Part shown: one piece after another, positions 50,632 to 58,921 of the stretch
Numbering within the stretch: position 1 is the stretch's first letter
Layout of the letters: the number at the start of each line of letters is the position of its first letter
Origin: Sphingomonas sp. BK345
GTDB lineage: Bacteria; Pseudomonadota; Alphaproteobacteria; Sphingomonadales; Sphingomonadaceae
Direction of reading: 5' to 3'
NCBI RefSeq assembly: GCF_014193845.1
Contig: NZ_JACHZX010000008.1
Coordinates: 1 to 64,000, forward strand
Length of the DNA stretch: 64,000 nucleotides
Translations under genes and position numbers: made by a program
Notes under the pieces: generated by a model
Told to the model about the DNA's origin: nothing
The model's database searches: none
Seen by the model: the letters and a program-made list of their open reading frames with translations, nothing else

Positions 50632-52856
50632 TCACCCTCCCCCTTCGGATCGCCGTACATGATGCCGCGGCCATCGGTGCCGACATAGACGCGCCCGTAG
50701 CGCCGCGGGTCGCCGCTGATCACGCGCAGCCGCAGTCCCCAGCGATGTGCCGCGTCGTTGATCTGCACCCACCGCGCGCCACCGTCGGTCGAGCGATAGA
50801 TGCCGCGCGTGCCGTCGACGGTCGCGATCGCGTAGAGCGCCGGCCAGGCGCTGCCCGGCGCCGCCTTGCCGAGCCCGTAGCGGTCGATCTGCGCCGTGGA
50901 GCCGGCCCGCGCCCAGTGCTCGCCGACGTCCTCGGAGTGATAGAGGGCGCCCGCGACGAGCAGCCACAACGCCCCGGCGCGCCCCGGCACTGCCACCAGC
51001 GGGTTGGCCGCCTCGCGTCCCACCGCGCGCGCGCCCGACAGGTCGGCCGGCAGCCCCTGCCCGGCGGCGGGCGCGAAGCTGGCACCACCGTCGCCACTGC
51101 ACAGGATGCGACCGCGCTCGGTGTCGACCGCGTAGAAGCGCTGCGGGTCGGCCTTGTCCGCGGTGACGCGCGCGCCGTCCGGCAGGCCCGTGACCGCGCG
51201 CCACGTCGCGCCGCGGTCGCGGGTCAGCAGCGGCCGGTCGCTCTCCACCAGGAAGGTGGCGCCGTCGGCCGAGACGGTGATCGCGGCGCCGCCCGTCTGC
51301 GCGCGCGCGGGCGTGCCGTCCGGGCGCGGCGTCGTCTCGCTCGCAGGCAGGCGGAGCGGCGTCCAGCGCTCGCCGCCGTCCTGCGACCAGGCGAGCGAGG
51401 TGTCCGGCACCACCGGCTTGTGCGTGTTGCCGCTGCGGACCAGTACCAGCGGCGCCGCGCCGGCATAGTCGAGCGAGTTGGTGTTGGTGAGGAACGGCGT
51501 GCGATGGACGTGCGCGGGCGAGCGCGTGAGGTCGGCATGGCGGAAGCCGCCGAGGTCGCCGAAGCCCGAGACCAGCGGCGCGCCGCCGGTCGGGCTCACC
51601 AGCGTGATGATCGCGGTCTGCTCGATCCCGCGCGTCCACGGCGCCCAGCGCATCGTCCCCGTCCGCGCGAAGGCGTCGGTGGCGTAGACGGTCGCGCCGG
51701 TGACATAGGCGGCGTGCGCGGCATCGAACGGATCGATCGCGAGCCCGGCGATCCAGTGGCCGAAATTGGCCCGCCCGTCGAAGTCGAGGAACGGCGTGGC
51801 GCTGACATCGCGCGTGCTGCGGCGCCACAGCTCGTCCCAGTGCGCGCCCGCGTCGGTGGAGCGCCACACCGTGTCGACCGGCTGGTAGCGGTTGACCGTG
51901 CTCACCGCGAGGACGCGCGGGTCCTGCGCCGAGACCGCGACGCCGAAGAAGCCGCCCGGCACCTCACCCGCGGCGCGTGGCGGAGTGACGTCGCGCCACG
52001 AGCCGGCGTCGGGATCGTAGCGCCACACCGCGCCGTCTCTGACGCCGTTGGGGCCGATCGCGTCGCTGTAGCTCAGCGTGACGACGCCGTCCCCGCCCAC
52101 CGCGGCCTTGACCGGGAGCAACGCGGCGCGCGGCCCGCCTGCGACCGCGCGCCACGTCGCGCCGCCGTCGTCCGAGCGGAACAGGTGGCGCTCGCCCGGG
52201 TCAGCGCTGCCGACGAACATGCGGCCGCGGTGCGCCGGATCGAACAGCACGAACGACAGTCCGCCATGCGTCGTCCGCGGCCGGTCGGGGCGACCCAGAC
52301 CGGCGAGCGGGAAGCTCGCCACCTTCCGCCACGTGGCGGCTGAGTCATCACTGCGCCACAGGCCGTCGTGGCGCGAGCCGAAGAACAGCGTGGCACGCGC
52401 GTTGAGGTCGATCGCGAGCCGCTCGCCCAGACCGCGCCCGTCCTCGTTGCCGCCCATCGCGAACGGCACCGGCGTGGTGCGCCAGTGCACACCGCGGTCG
52501 CTCGAGCGCAGGATCGCGGCGGGGCCGCGTGCGCTCATCCCGACCGCGAGATAGACGAGGTCCGCGTCGACCGGATCGGGCGCGACGCTCTCCACGCCCA
52601 TGTAGCTCGGCTCGGCGACGTCGTCCTGCAGCGGCACCCAACGGCGGGCGGCGGCGTCCCAGCGATAGGCGCCCCCCATATCGGTGCGCAGATAGGCGAG
52701 CCCGCGCTCCGCGCGGCTGAAGACGATGCCGGGCGCGAACCCGCCGCCGCCCACCGTCACGTTGCGCCAGGCGTAAGGGAGGATCGGCGCCGCGAGAACG
52801 TTCATCGGAGGCGCCGCGATCATGGCAAGGAGCATGGCAACCGACCGGATCCTCAC
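50628..52856 (-). CDS. GH74-like xyloglucanase
   Basis: A 742-residue exported protein. It opens with YAWRNVTVGGGGFAPGIVFS then LAYLRTDMGGAYRWD, which is the GH74 N-terminal signature with its catalytic Asp. It continues as two seven-bladed beta-propellers made of BNR/Asp-box repeats (SSDRGVHW, SDDSAATW, STDAGAHW, SEDVGEHW, STDGGARW). GH74 enzymes cut the glucan backbone of xyloglucan. The GTG start follows GGGAGAAGGG. The gene is first in a GH74-GH35 pair, 227 bases after the LacI-type gene on the same strand. Confidence 0.9.
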   Translation of the reverse strand: MRIRSVAMLLAMIAAPPMNVLAAPILPYAWRNVTVGGGGFAPGIVFSRAERGLAYLRTDMGGAYRWDAAARRWVPLQDDVAEPSYMGVESVAPDPVDADLVYLAVGMSARGPAAILRSSDRGVHWRTTPVPFAMGGNEDGRGLGERLAIDLNARATLFFGSRHDGLWRSDDSAATWRKVASFPLAGLGRPDRPRTTHGGLSFVLFDPAHRGRMFVGSADPGERHLFRSDDGGATWRAVAGGPRAALLPVKAAVGGDGVVTLSYSDAIGPNGVRDGAVWRYDPDAGSWRDVTPPRAAGEVPGGFFGVAVSAQDPRVLAVSTVNRYQPVDTVWRSTDAGAHWDELWRRSTRDVSATPFLDFDGRANFGHWIAGLAIDPFDAAHAAYVTGATVYATDAFARTGTMRWAPWTRGIEQTAIITLVSPTGGAPLVSGFGDLGGFRHADLTRSPAHVHRTPFLTNTNSLDYAGAAPLVLVRSGNTHKPVVPDTSLAWSQDGGERWTPLRLPASETTPRPDGTPARAQTGGAAITVSADGATFLVESDRPLLTRDRGATWRAVTGLPDGARVTADKADPQRFYAVDTERGRILCSGDGGASFAPAAGQGLPADLSGARAVGREAANPLVAVPGRAGALWLLVAGALYHSEDVGEHWARAGSTAQIDRYGLGKAAPGSAWPALYAIATVDGTRGIYRSTDGGARWVQINDAAHRWGLRLRVISGDPRRYGRVYVGTDGRGIMYGDPKGEGE

Positions 52857-52917
52857 CCCTTCTCCCTTTCGCGCGATTTATCAGATCACTTGAGCGAGAT
52901 TCCGCTATGGCATGGAA

Positions 52918-52929
52918 GGTACCGCTACC
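52918..52929. promoter_or_regulatory. Candidate LacI-family operator upstream of GH74
   Basis: GGTACCGCTACC (minus strand GGTAGCGGTACC) has GGTA/TACC arms, similar to operators of sugar LacI-type repressors. It lies about 60 bases upstream of the GH74 start, between the LacI-type gene and its probable target. Confidence 0.4.
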
Positions 52930-53034
52930 ACAATGGCCTGCTACAGTCTTCCGTCGCCATGGCGGCACCCTGAAGTTGTTCCAAGATCCGCGTCGCAGCA
53001 AACTTCATGGTTGGTGTTGCTCGCGGGACAGTGG

Positions 53035-53055
53035 ATCCTGAACCGAGTTCAGGAT
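53035..53055. repeat. REP-like hairpin
   Basis: ATCCTGAAC-CGA-GTTCAGGAT has perfect 9-bp arms. It lies 28 bases after the 3' end of the LacI-type gene and could terminate it. It belongs to the same family as the hairpin at 28657-28695. Confidence 0.7.
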
Positions 53056-53083
53056 GATCCCTGAGGACAGGCCGCGCTACCCC

Positions 53084-54172
53084 TCACCGCGCCCGCGCGC
53101 CCGGTCGACGCCGCGGCGCCGCGTCCGACTGGCGTCGCACCAACGTGTGATCGAGCACGAGCTCGGGTGCACTGGCCGATGGATCGTCGCGGCGCGCGCG
53201 CAGCATCTGCGTCAGCATCTGCACCGCGGCGCGGCTCATGTCCGCGATCGGCTGGTGGATCGTGGTGAGCTCGGGCCAGATCGTCGTCGCCAGCGTGCTG
53301 TCGTCGAAGCCGACCACGGTGAGGTCGCCCGGCACGTCGAGCCCGCGCCGATGCGCCACCGCCACGCTGGCGGCCGCCATGTCGTCGTTGCTCGCGAAGA
53401 TCGCGCTCGGCGGCTGCGCGATGTCGAGCAGTTCCTCGGTCGCATCGAGACCCGAGCGGTAACTGAACAGCCCGCGCGCGATCAGCGCCTCGTCGATCGG
53501 CAGCGCCGCTCCCGTCAACGCGTCGCGATAGCCTGCCAGCCGCTCCTCGCTGGCAGTGAGATTGGGGTTGCCGGTGATGAAGCCGACGCGCTGGTGCCCG
53601 AGCGCCAGAAGGTGTTCGGTCATCGCACGCGCCGCGGCGCGGTCGTCGATCGAGACGCGGCCGATCCCCGCGGGCGAGCTGCTCGTCGCCACCACCACCG
53701 TCGGCACGCGCGCGCCGAGCAGCACGTCGAGCACCAGCGGCGAGTCGCACAAAGGCGGCGGGAGGATGATGCCGTCGAGACCCGAGGCGACCAGGCGCGC
53801 GGCGACCTCGGCCTCATGCTCGCCGGGGTCGCATTTCTGCACCACCAGCTGGATGTCGCCGCGCCCCGCCTCGTCGAGGCTGCCGAGCAGGAAGGCGCTG
53901 AGATAGGCCTCGCTGGGATTGCTGTAGAGCAGGCCCAGCCGCACCTGCGACGCCCCCGCCAGGCTGCGCGCGGCGCGGTTGGGCGCATAATCGAGCCGCT
54001 GGATCGCCTCGCGCACCGCCGCGCGCGTCGCCTCGCGGACGTTGTTCTCGCCGTTGATCACGCGCGATACCGTCATGGTCGAGACGCCGGCGAGCTGCGC
54101 CACGTCGGCGATCGTCGGTGCCCCGGTCTGGCGTGATCCGGTGCCGCGGATCCTGCGGATGTCCCCACTCAT
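53084..54172 (-). CDS. LacI-family transcriptional regulator
   Basis: A 362-residue repressor. The N-terminal helix-turn-helix reads TIADVAQLAGVSTMTVSRVINGENNVREATRAAV with the hinge DYAPNRAARSLAG. The periplasmic-binding-protein-like domain follows (VGFITGNPNLTASEERLAGYRDAL, IFASNDDMAAAS, LTVVGFDDSTLATTIWPELTTI). It lies between GH74-GH35 and the divergent GH3-esterase genes and should sense a sugar released from that glycan. Confidence 0.93.
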   Translation of the reverse strand: MSGDIRRIRGTGSRQTGAPTIADVAQLAGVSTMTVSRVINGENNVREATRAAVREAIQRLDYAPNRAARSLAGASQVRLGLLYSNPSEAYLSAFLLGSLDEAGRGDIQLVVQKCDPGEHEAEVAARLVASGLDGIILPPPLCDSPLVLDVLLGARVPTVVVATSSSPAGIGRVSIDDRAAARAMTEHLLALGHQRVGFITGNPNLTASEERLAGYRDALTGAALPIDEALIARGLFSYRSGLDATEELLDIAQPPSAIFASNDDMAAASVAVAHRRGLDVPGDLTVVGFDDSTLATTIWPELTTIHQPIADMSRAAVQMLTQMLRARRDDPSASAPELVLDHTLVRRQSDAAPRRRPGARAR

Positions 54173-54227
54173 GGCTGCGATACGTACCAGTAAAAGCCGG
54201 CGCGCCTAGTCGCCGCGACGAAAATGC

Positions 54228-54241
54228 TGATAGCGTTCTCA
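54228..54241. promoter_or_regulatory. Candidate LacI operator between LacI and GH3 genes
   Basis: TGATAGCGTTCTCA is a near-palindrome around CG with the central AGCG/CGTT bases usual for LacI-family operators. It lies 56 bases from the LacI start and 77 bases from the GH3 start, so it could control both. Confidence 0.55.
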
Positions 54242-54317
54242 GGCCACCGCTTCTATGTTCACGCCGTCTAGGGGATCGCACCGCCAGGGGCCGGCGACCC
54301 GTCTCGGGAGGGGAAGA

Positions 54318-56717
54318 ATGGGGCGTTTCTCGCAGTTCTCGCTGGCGTTGCTGCTCGCCGGCAGCGCCAGTGCCGGCGTCGCGCAGGTGGCGCATCCGGA
54401 TCGCTGGCCCGCGGCCAAGAGCATCGGCCTGGTCGACGCCGCGACGGAGGCCAAGGTCACCGCTTTGATGAAGCAGATGACGCTCGAGGAGAAGATTGGG
54501 CAGATGATCCAGGCCGACATCGGCTCGATCAAGCCAGAGGACCTGCGCCGCTACCCGCTCGGCTCGATCCTGGCCGGCGGCAGCTCGCCGCCGCTCGGCA
54601 GCCCCGACCGCTCGCCCGCCGCCGCCTGGGTCGCCACCTCGCGCGCGTTCAACGCGGTGGCGCTGGAGCAGCGCGCCGGCCATGTCGCCATCCCGCTGAT
54701 GTTCGGCGTCGACGCGGTGCACGGCGACAACAACGTGGTGGGCGCGACGCTCTTCCCGCACAACAGCGCGCTCGGCGCGATGCGCGATCCCGCGCTGATC
54801 CGCCGCATCGGCGCGGTCACCGCCGAGGAGACCGCCGCGGCGGGGATCGACTGGGCGTTCGGCCCGACCCTGGCGGTGCCGCAGGACGATCGCTGGGGCC
54901 GCGCCTATGAGGGCTATTCGGAGGACCCCGCGGTGGTCGCCTCCTATGCCGGCGCGATGATCGAGGGGCTGCAGGGCGTCCCCGGCCAGCAGGGCATCCA
55001 GCGCGGCCATGTCGCTGCCAGCCCGAAGCATTTCCTCGGCGACGGCGGCACCAAGGACGGTGTCGATCAGGGCGACACCCAGGTCGACGAGGCGACGCTG
55101 ATCAAGGTGCACGGCGCCGGCTACCCACCCGCGATCAAGGCCGGCGCGATGACGGTGATGGCCAGCTTCTCGAGCTGGAACGGCCAGAAGATGCACGGCA
55201 ACCACTCGCTGCTGACCGACGTGCTCAAGGGGCGCATGGGGTTCGAGGGCTTCGTCGTCGGCGACTGGAACGGCCATGGCCAGGTGCCGGGCTGCACCAA
55301 TAGCGACTGCCCCGCCACCTTCGCCGCGGGGCTCGACATGGCGATGGCGCCGGACAGCTGGAAGGGCATGTTCGACACCACGCTCGCCGCGGTGAAGGCG
55401 GGCAAGCTGCCGATGGCGCGCGTCGACGACGCGGTGCGCCGCATCCTGCGCGTCAAGATGAAGCTCGGCCTGTTCGACGCGACGCGGCCGTGGGAGGCGC
55501 GCGGCGCGACGGTGGGCTCGGCCGAGCACCGCGCGGTGGCGCGCGAGGCGGTGGCCAAGAGCCTCGTGCTGCTCAAGAACAACGGCGTGCTGCCGGTCAA
55601 GGCGAGCGCCAACATCCTGGTGGTGGGCGACGCCGCGGACGACATCGGTCGCCAGGCCGGGGGCTGGACCTTGTCGTGGCAGGGCGACGGCAACACCAAC
55701 GCCGACTTCCCCGGCGCGACCTCGATCTACGCCGGGATCGCCGCCGCGGCCAAGGCGGGCGGCGGCACCGCGACGCTGTCGCGCGACGGCAGCTTCGCCA
55801 CCAAGCCCGACGTTGCGATCGTCGTCTTCGGCGAGCAGCCCTATGCCGAGATGCGCGGCGACGTGCGCACGCTGGAGTTCGAGGCCGGCGACAAACAGTC
55901 GCTCGCGCTGCTCAAGAAGCTGAAGGCGGCGGGCGTGCCAACCGTCTCGGTGTTCCTCTCGGGCCGGCCGCTGTGGGTGAACCCCGAGCTCAACCAGTCG
56001 GACGCCTTCGTGGCGGCCTGGTTCCCGGGTTCGGAGGGCGAGGGCGTCGCCGACGTGCTGGTCGGCGGCAAGCGCGACTTCACCGGCAAGCTCTCCTTCA
56101 GCTGGCCCAAGAACGCCGGCCAGTTCACGCTCAACAAGGGCGCGCCGGGCTACGACCCCTTGTTCGCGTTCAGCTACGGGCTGAGCTATGCCAGCCGCGG
56201 CAGCGTACCGACGCTGAGCGAGGAGGCGGGGGTCGACGCCAGCCTCGCCAACACCAGCCTGTTCTTCGCGCGCGGTCGCGTACCGGCACCGTTCCAGCTC
56301 GCGCTCGATCCGACGGTAACGCGTACCGCGGTGGACAGCGCGACCGCGCAAGAAGGTGCCGTGCAGCTGAGCTGGCGCGGCCCAGGCAGCGCGCGGATCA
56401 CCGGCCCGGCGCTGTCGCTCGTGCGCGAGACCAACGCCGACCTCAATCTCCAGGTCAGCTACCGCATCGACCGCGCCGCGACCGGGCCGGTGTCGCTGGC
56501 GCTGGGCGCCGGCAAGGTCGATGTCGCGCGTGCGCTCGACTCGGGCGGCGGCTGGCACGTGCTGCGCGTCCCGCTGAAATGCTTTCGCGCCGCGGGCGCG
56601 ACCATGGACTCGGTCGATACGCCGATGGCACTGACCGCGGCCGCGCCGTTCACGGTCGCGATCTCCGATATCCGGCTCGCCACCGACCCCGCGGGTGCGG
56701 TATGTCCGGGCGCATGA
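54318..56717 (+). CDS. GH3 beta-glucosidase / exo-beta-glucanase
   Basis: A 799-residue exported enzyme of ExoP-like architecture. A signal (FSLALLLAGSASAGVAQ) is followed by the GH3 N-terminal barrel (MTLEEKIGQMIQADIGSI, GVDAVHGDNNVVGATLFPHN, PKHFLGDG), the nucleophile Asp in GFVVGDWNGHGQ, the alpha/beta sandwich and a C-terminal beta-domain of about 150 residues. It should release glucose from beta-1,3/1,4-glucans or from de-branched xyloglucan. The ATG at 54318 follows GGGAGGGG. It overlaps the esterase gene by four bases. Confidence 0.93.
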   Translation: MGRFSQFSLALLLAGSASAGVAQVAHPDRWPAAKSIGLVDAATEAKVTALMKQMTLEEKIGQMIQADIGSIKPEDLRRYPLGSILAGGSSPPLGSPDRSPAAAWVATSRAFNAVALEQRAGHVAIPLMFGVDAVHGDNNVVGATLFPHNSALGAMRDPALIRRIGAVTAEETAAAGIDWAFGPTLAVPQDDRWGRAYEGYSEDPAVVASYAGAMIEGLQGVPGQQGIQRGHVAASPKHFLGDGGTKDGVDQGDTQVDEATLIKVHGAGYPPAIKAGAMTVMASFSSWNGQKMHGNHSLLTDVLKGRMGFEGFVVGDWNGHGQVPGCTNSDCPATFAAGLDMAMAPDSWKGMFDTTLAAVKAGKLPMARVDDAVRRILRVKMKLGLFDATRPWEARGATVGSAEHRAVAREAVAKSLVLLKNNGVLPVKASANILVVGDAADDIGRQAGGWTLSWQGDGNTNADFPGATSIYAGIAAAAKAGGGTATLSRDGSFATKPDVAIVVFGEQPYAEMRGDVRTLEFEAGDKQSLALLKKLKAAGVPTVSVFLSGRPLWVNPELNQSDAFVAAWFPGSEGEGVADVLVGGKRDFTGKLSFSWPKNAGQFTLNKGAPGYDPLFAFSYGLSYASRGSVPTLSEEAGVDASLANTSLFFARGRVPAPFQLALDPTVTRTAVDSATAQEGAVQLSWRGPGSARITGPALSLVRETNADLNLQVSYRIDRAATGPVSLALGAGKVDVARALDSGGGWHVLRVPLKCFRAAGATMDSVDTPMALTAAAPFTVAISDIRLATDPAGAVCPGA

Positions 56718-57718
56718 CGATGGACCTGCCTCGGAACCTGCCCAGCCGCCGCGCCGTGGTCGCCGCGCTCACCGCCGCGCCGCTCGCCGCGCCCCTCGCC
56801 GCCGCCGCGGCGGCCGCGCCGGACGATATTCCGGGCGCGACGATCCTGCTCTGGCCCGACGCCGCGCCCGGCGCGCCCGCGACGTTGCCAACGCCCAAGA
56901 TCGAGCAACGATCGAAGGACGCGGGCTTCAACGATCGCTGGGTCACCGGCGTGGCGCGGCCGGGGTTGACGGTGCGACGTCCCGCGCGCGCCAACGGCGC
57001 CGCGGTGCTGCTGATCCCCGGCGGCGGCTATGGCTTTATCGCGTGGGACAATGAGGGCGAGGAGCAGGCGCGCTGGCTCAACAAGCTGGGCGTCACCTGC
57101 TTCATCCTCTCGTACCGGCTGCCCGCAGAGGGCTGGGGCAACCGCGCGCTGGTACCGCTGCAGGACGCGCAGCGCGCGGTGCGCGTGATCCGCGCGCGCG
57201 CGGGCGAGTTCGGGGTCGATCCCAAGCAAGTCGCGGTGCTGGGGTTCTCCGCGGGCGGGCATCTCGCCGGCAGCCTCGCCACGCGTCACGCCGAGCCGGT
57301 CTACGCTCCGGTCGACACCGCCGACGAGCAGCCGGCGCGGCCCGATCTCGCCGGGCTGATCTACCCGGTGGTCACCTTGGCGGAGACGTTCACGCACGAG
57401 GGTTCGCGCGACAACCTGCTGGGCACGCCGTCGAGCGACGCGCTGCGCCGCGACGCGTCGGTCGAGCGCCGCGTCACCGCGGACACGCCGCCCGTCTTCC
57501 TCGTCCATGCGAGCGACGACAACACGGTGCCGATCGAGAACAGCCTGGTGCTGTACCGGGCGCTGCTGGCGGCGAAGCGGCCCGCCGAGTTGCACGCCTT
57601 CGACCAGGGCGGGCACGGCTTCGGCACGCGTCTGCCCGACAGCGCGCCGGGATCGGTGTGGCCGAAGCTGTTCGCCGCTTATGCCGCTCGGCACGGGGTG
57701 CTCCCGGCGGCGGTGTGA
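56714..57718 (+). CDS. Exported alpha/beta-hydrolase, likely carbohydrate esterase
   Basis: A 334-residue protein with a twin-arginine-type signal (LPSRRAVVAALTAAPLAAPLA). It has the oxyanion stretch LLIPGGGYGF, the nucleophile elbow GFSAGGHLAG, the Asp in VHASDDNTVP and the His in DQGGHGFG. This is the pattern of acetyl-xylan-type or feruloyl esterases. Coupling to GH3 (ATGA) suggests that it deacetylates the same glycan, for instance acetylated xyloglucan. An ATG four codons earlier is possible. Confidence 0.85.
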   Translation: MTMDLPRNLPSRRAVVAALTAAPLAAPLAAAAAAAPDDIPGATILLWPDAAPGAPATLPTPKIEQRSKDAGFNDRWVTGVARPGLTVRRPARANGAAVLLIPGGGYGFIAWDNEGEEQARWLNKLGVTCFILSYRLPAEGWGNRALVPLQDAQRAVRVIRARAGEFGVDPKQVAVLGFSAGGHLAGSLATRHAEPVYAPVDTADEQPARPDLAGLIYPVVTLAETFTHEGSRDNLLGTPSSDALRRDASVERRVTADTPPVFLVHASDDNTVPIENSLVLYRALLAAKRPAELHAFDQGGHGFGTRLPDSAPGSVWPKLFAAYAARHGVLPAAV

Positions 57719-57771
57719 GTCGGAATCGTCACTGGGCGCGGCCGGCATACGATCGTTGCGCCTCCCCCATT

Positions 57772-57860
57772 ATTCCTGCGAAGGCAGGAATCCAGCTACG
57801 CAGAGCTTGCGGCTAGAAGCGAGACGTTCGCGTGTCTGGATCCCCGCCTGCGCGGGCATG
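57772..57860. repeat. REP-like paired palindrome
   Basis: ATTCCTGC-GAAG-GCAGGAAT (57772-57791) followed by CCAG, and CTGGATCCCCGCCTGCGCGG (from 57836) with its own CCCGC...GCGGG hairpin. It sits between the convergent esterase and mltG genes. Confidence 0.7.
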
Positions 57861-57940
57861 ACGAGGGTGGAGAAGACGGGAGCGGCCGCTCCACAAGGCC
57901 GTCGCTTAACCTGAACCCGTCCAGTGTGGCACCTCCGCCC

Positions 57941-58909
57941 TCACATCTCCCCGCGCGCGCGCCGGATCGCGAACCAGCGCTTCACGTTGGCGTTGTGCTG
58001 CTCGAGCGTGTCGGCGAAGACGTGCCCGCCGCTGCCGTCCGCCACGAAATACAACGCGCGCGACGGCGCCGGATCGAGCACCGCGTCGATCGACAGCCGC
58101 CCCGGGTTGGCGATCGGCCCGACCGGCAGTCCGGTCGAAGCATAGGTGTTGTAACCGTTCTTGGCGCGGAGCTCGCTCTGGCGGATGCGGCGGCCGAGCG
58201 GTCGACCCTTGGTGATGGGATAGATCACGGTCGGATCGGCCTGGAGCGGCATGCCGAGCCGCAGCCGGTTGGCATAGACCGACGCCACCATGCGCCGCTC
58301 CGCGGGCTTGCCGGTCTCCTTCTCGACGATCGAGGCCAACACCAACGCCTGCTGCGGCGTCGTCACCGCCGCCGTCGGCTTGCGCCGCGCCCAGGCCGTG
58401 GCGAGATAGTCGCGCATCGCGCGCTGCATCCGCGCCAGCACCGCGGCGCGCGGCTCGCCGCGCTCGAACGAATAGCCATCGGGCAGCACCGAGCCCTCCG
58501 CCGGTACCGCGACGTCGCCGCTGAGCGCGTCGGCGCGCAGCAGCACGTCGCGCACCATCACCGCGGGCAGGCCCTCGGGGATTACCACCAGCCGCTGGAC
58601 CACCTTGCCGCTCTGGAGCAGCGCCAGCACCTGCGACGCGCTGGCCCGCGCGGGGATCGCATATTCGCCCGCGCGGATCGGCGTCGCGCTGCCGAACAGC
58701 CGCGCCTGCAGGCGGAAGCGGTGCGCCGAGGCGATCACCCCCGCCCGCTCGAGCGCGGTGGCGGCGCCCGCCAGCGAGCTGCCCTCGGCGACGGTCACGG
58801 TGGCGTCACGCCGCAGCGGACCGGCGCCCTTCCATCCCTGCGCGATCCACACGCCCGCGCCGAACAGCAGCAGCGCGACGATCAGTCCCAGGCAGCCGAG
58901 CCGGCGCAT
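57941..58909 (-). CDS. mltG: Endolytic murein transglycosylase MltG
   Basis: A 322-residue membrane-anchored protein. It has an N-terminal anchor (LGCLGLIVALLLFGAGVWIA), a LysM-like stretch (ITVAEGSSLAGAATAL-type) and the YceG catalytic domain with the active Glu in LASIVEKETGKPAERRMVASVYANRL and QADPTVIY. It cuts nascent glycan strands and so sets their length. It lies 12 bases after fabF, a conserved pairing in alphaproteobacteria. Confidence 0.93.
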   Translation of the reverse strand: MRRLGCLGLIVALLLFGAGVWIAQGWKGAGPLRRDATVTVAEGSSLAGAATALERAGVIASAHRFRLQARLFGSATPIRAGEYAIPARASASQVLALLQSGKVVQRLVVIPEGLPAVMVRDVLLRADALSGDVAVPAEGSVLPDGYSFERGEPRAAVLARMQRAMRDYLATAWARRKPTAAVTTPQQALVLASIVEKETGKPAERRMVASVYANRLRLGMPLQADPTVIYPITKGRPLGRRIRQSELRAKNGYNTYASTGLPVGPIANPGRLSIDAVLDPAPSRALYFVADGSGGHVFADTLEQHNANVKRWFAIRRARGEM

Positions 58910-58921
58910 GATCCAGCGGCC

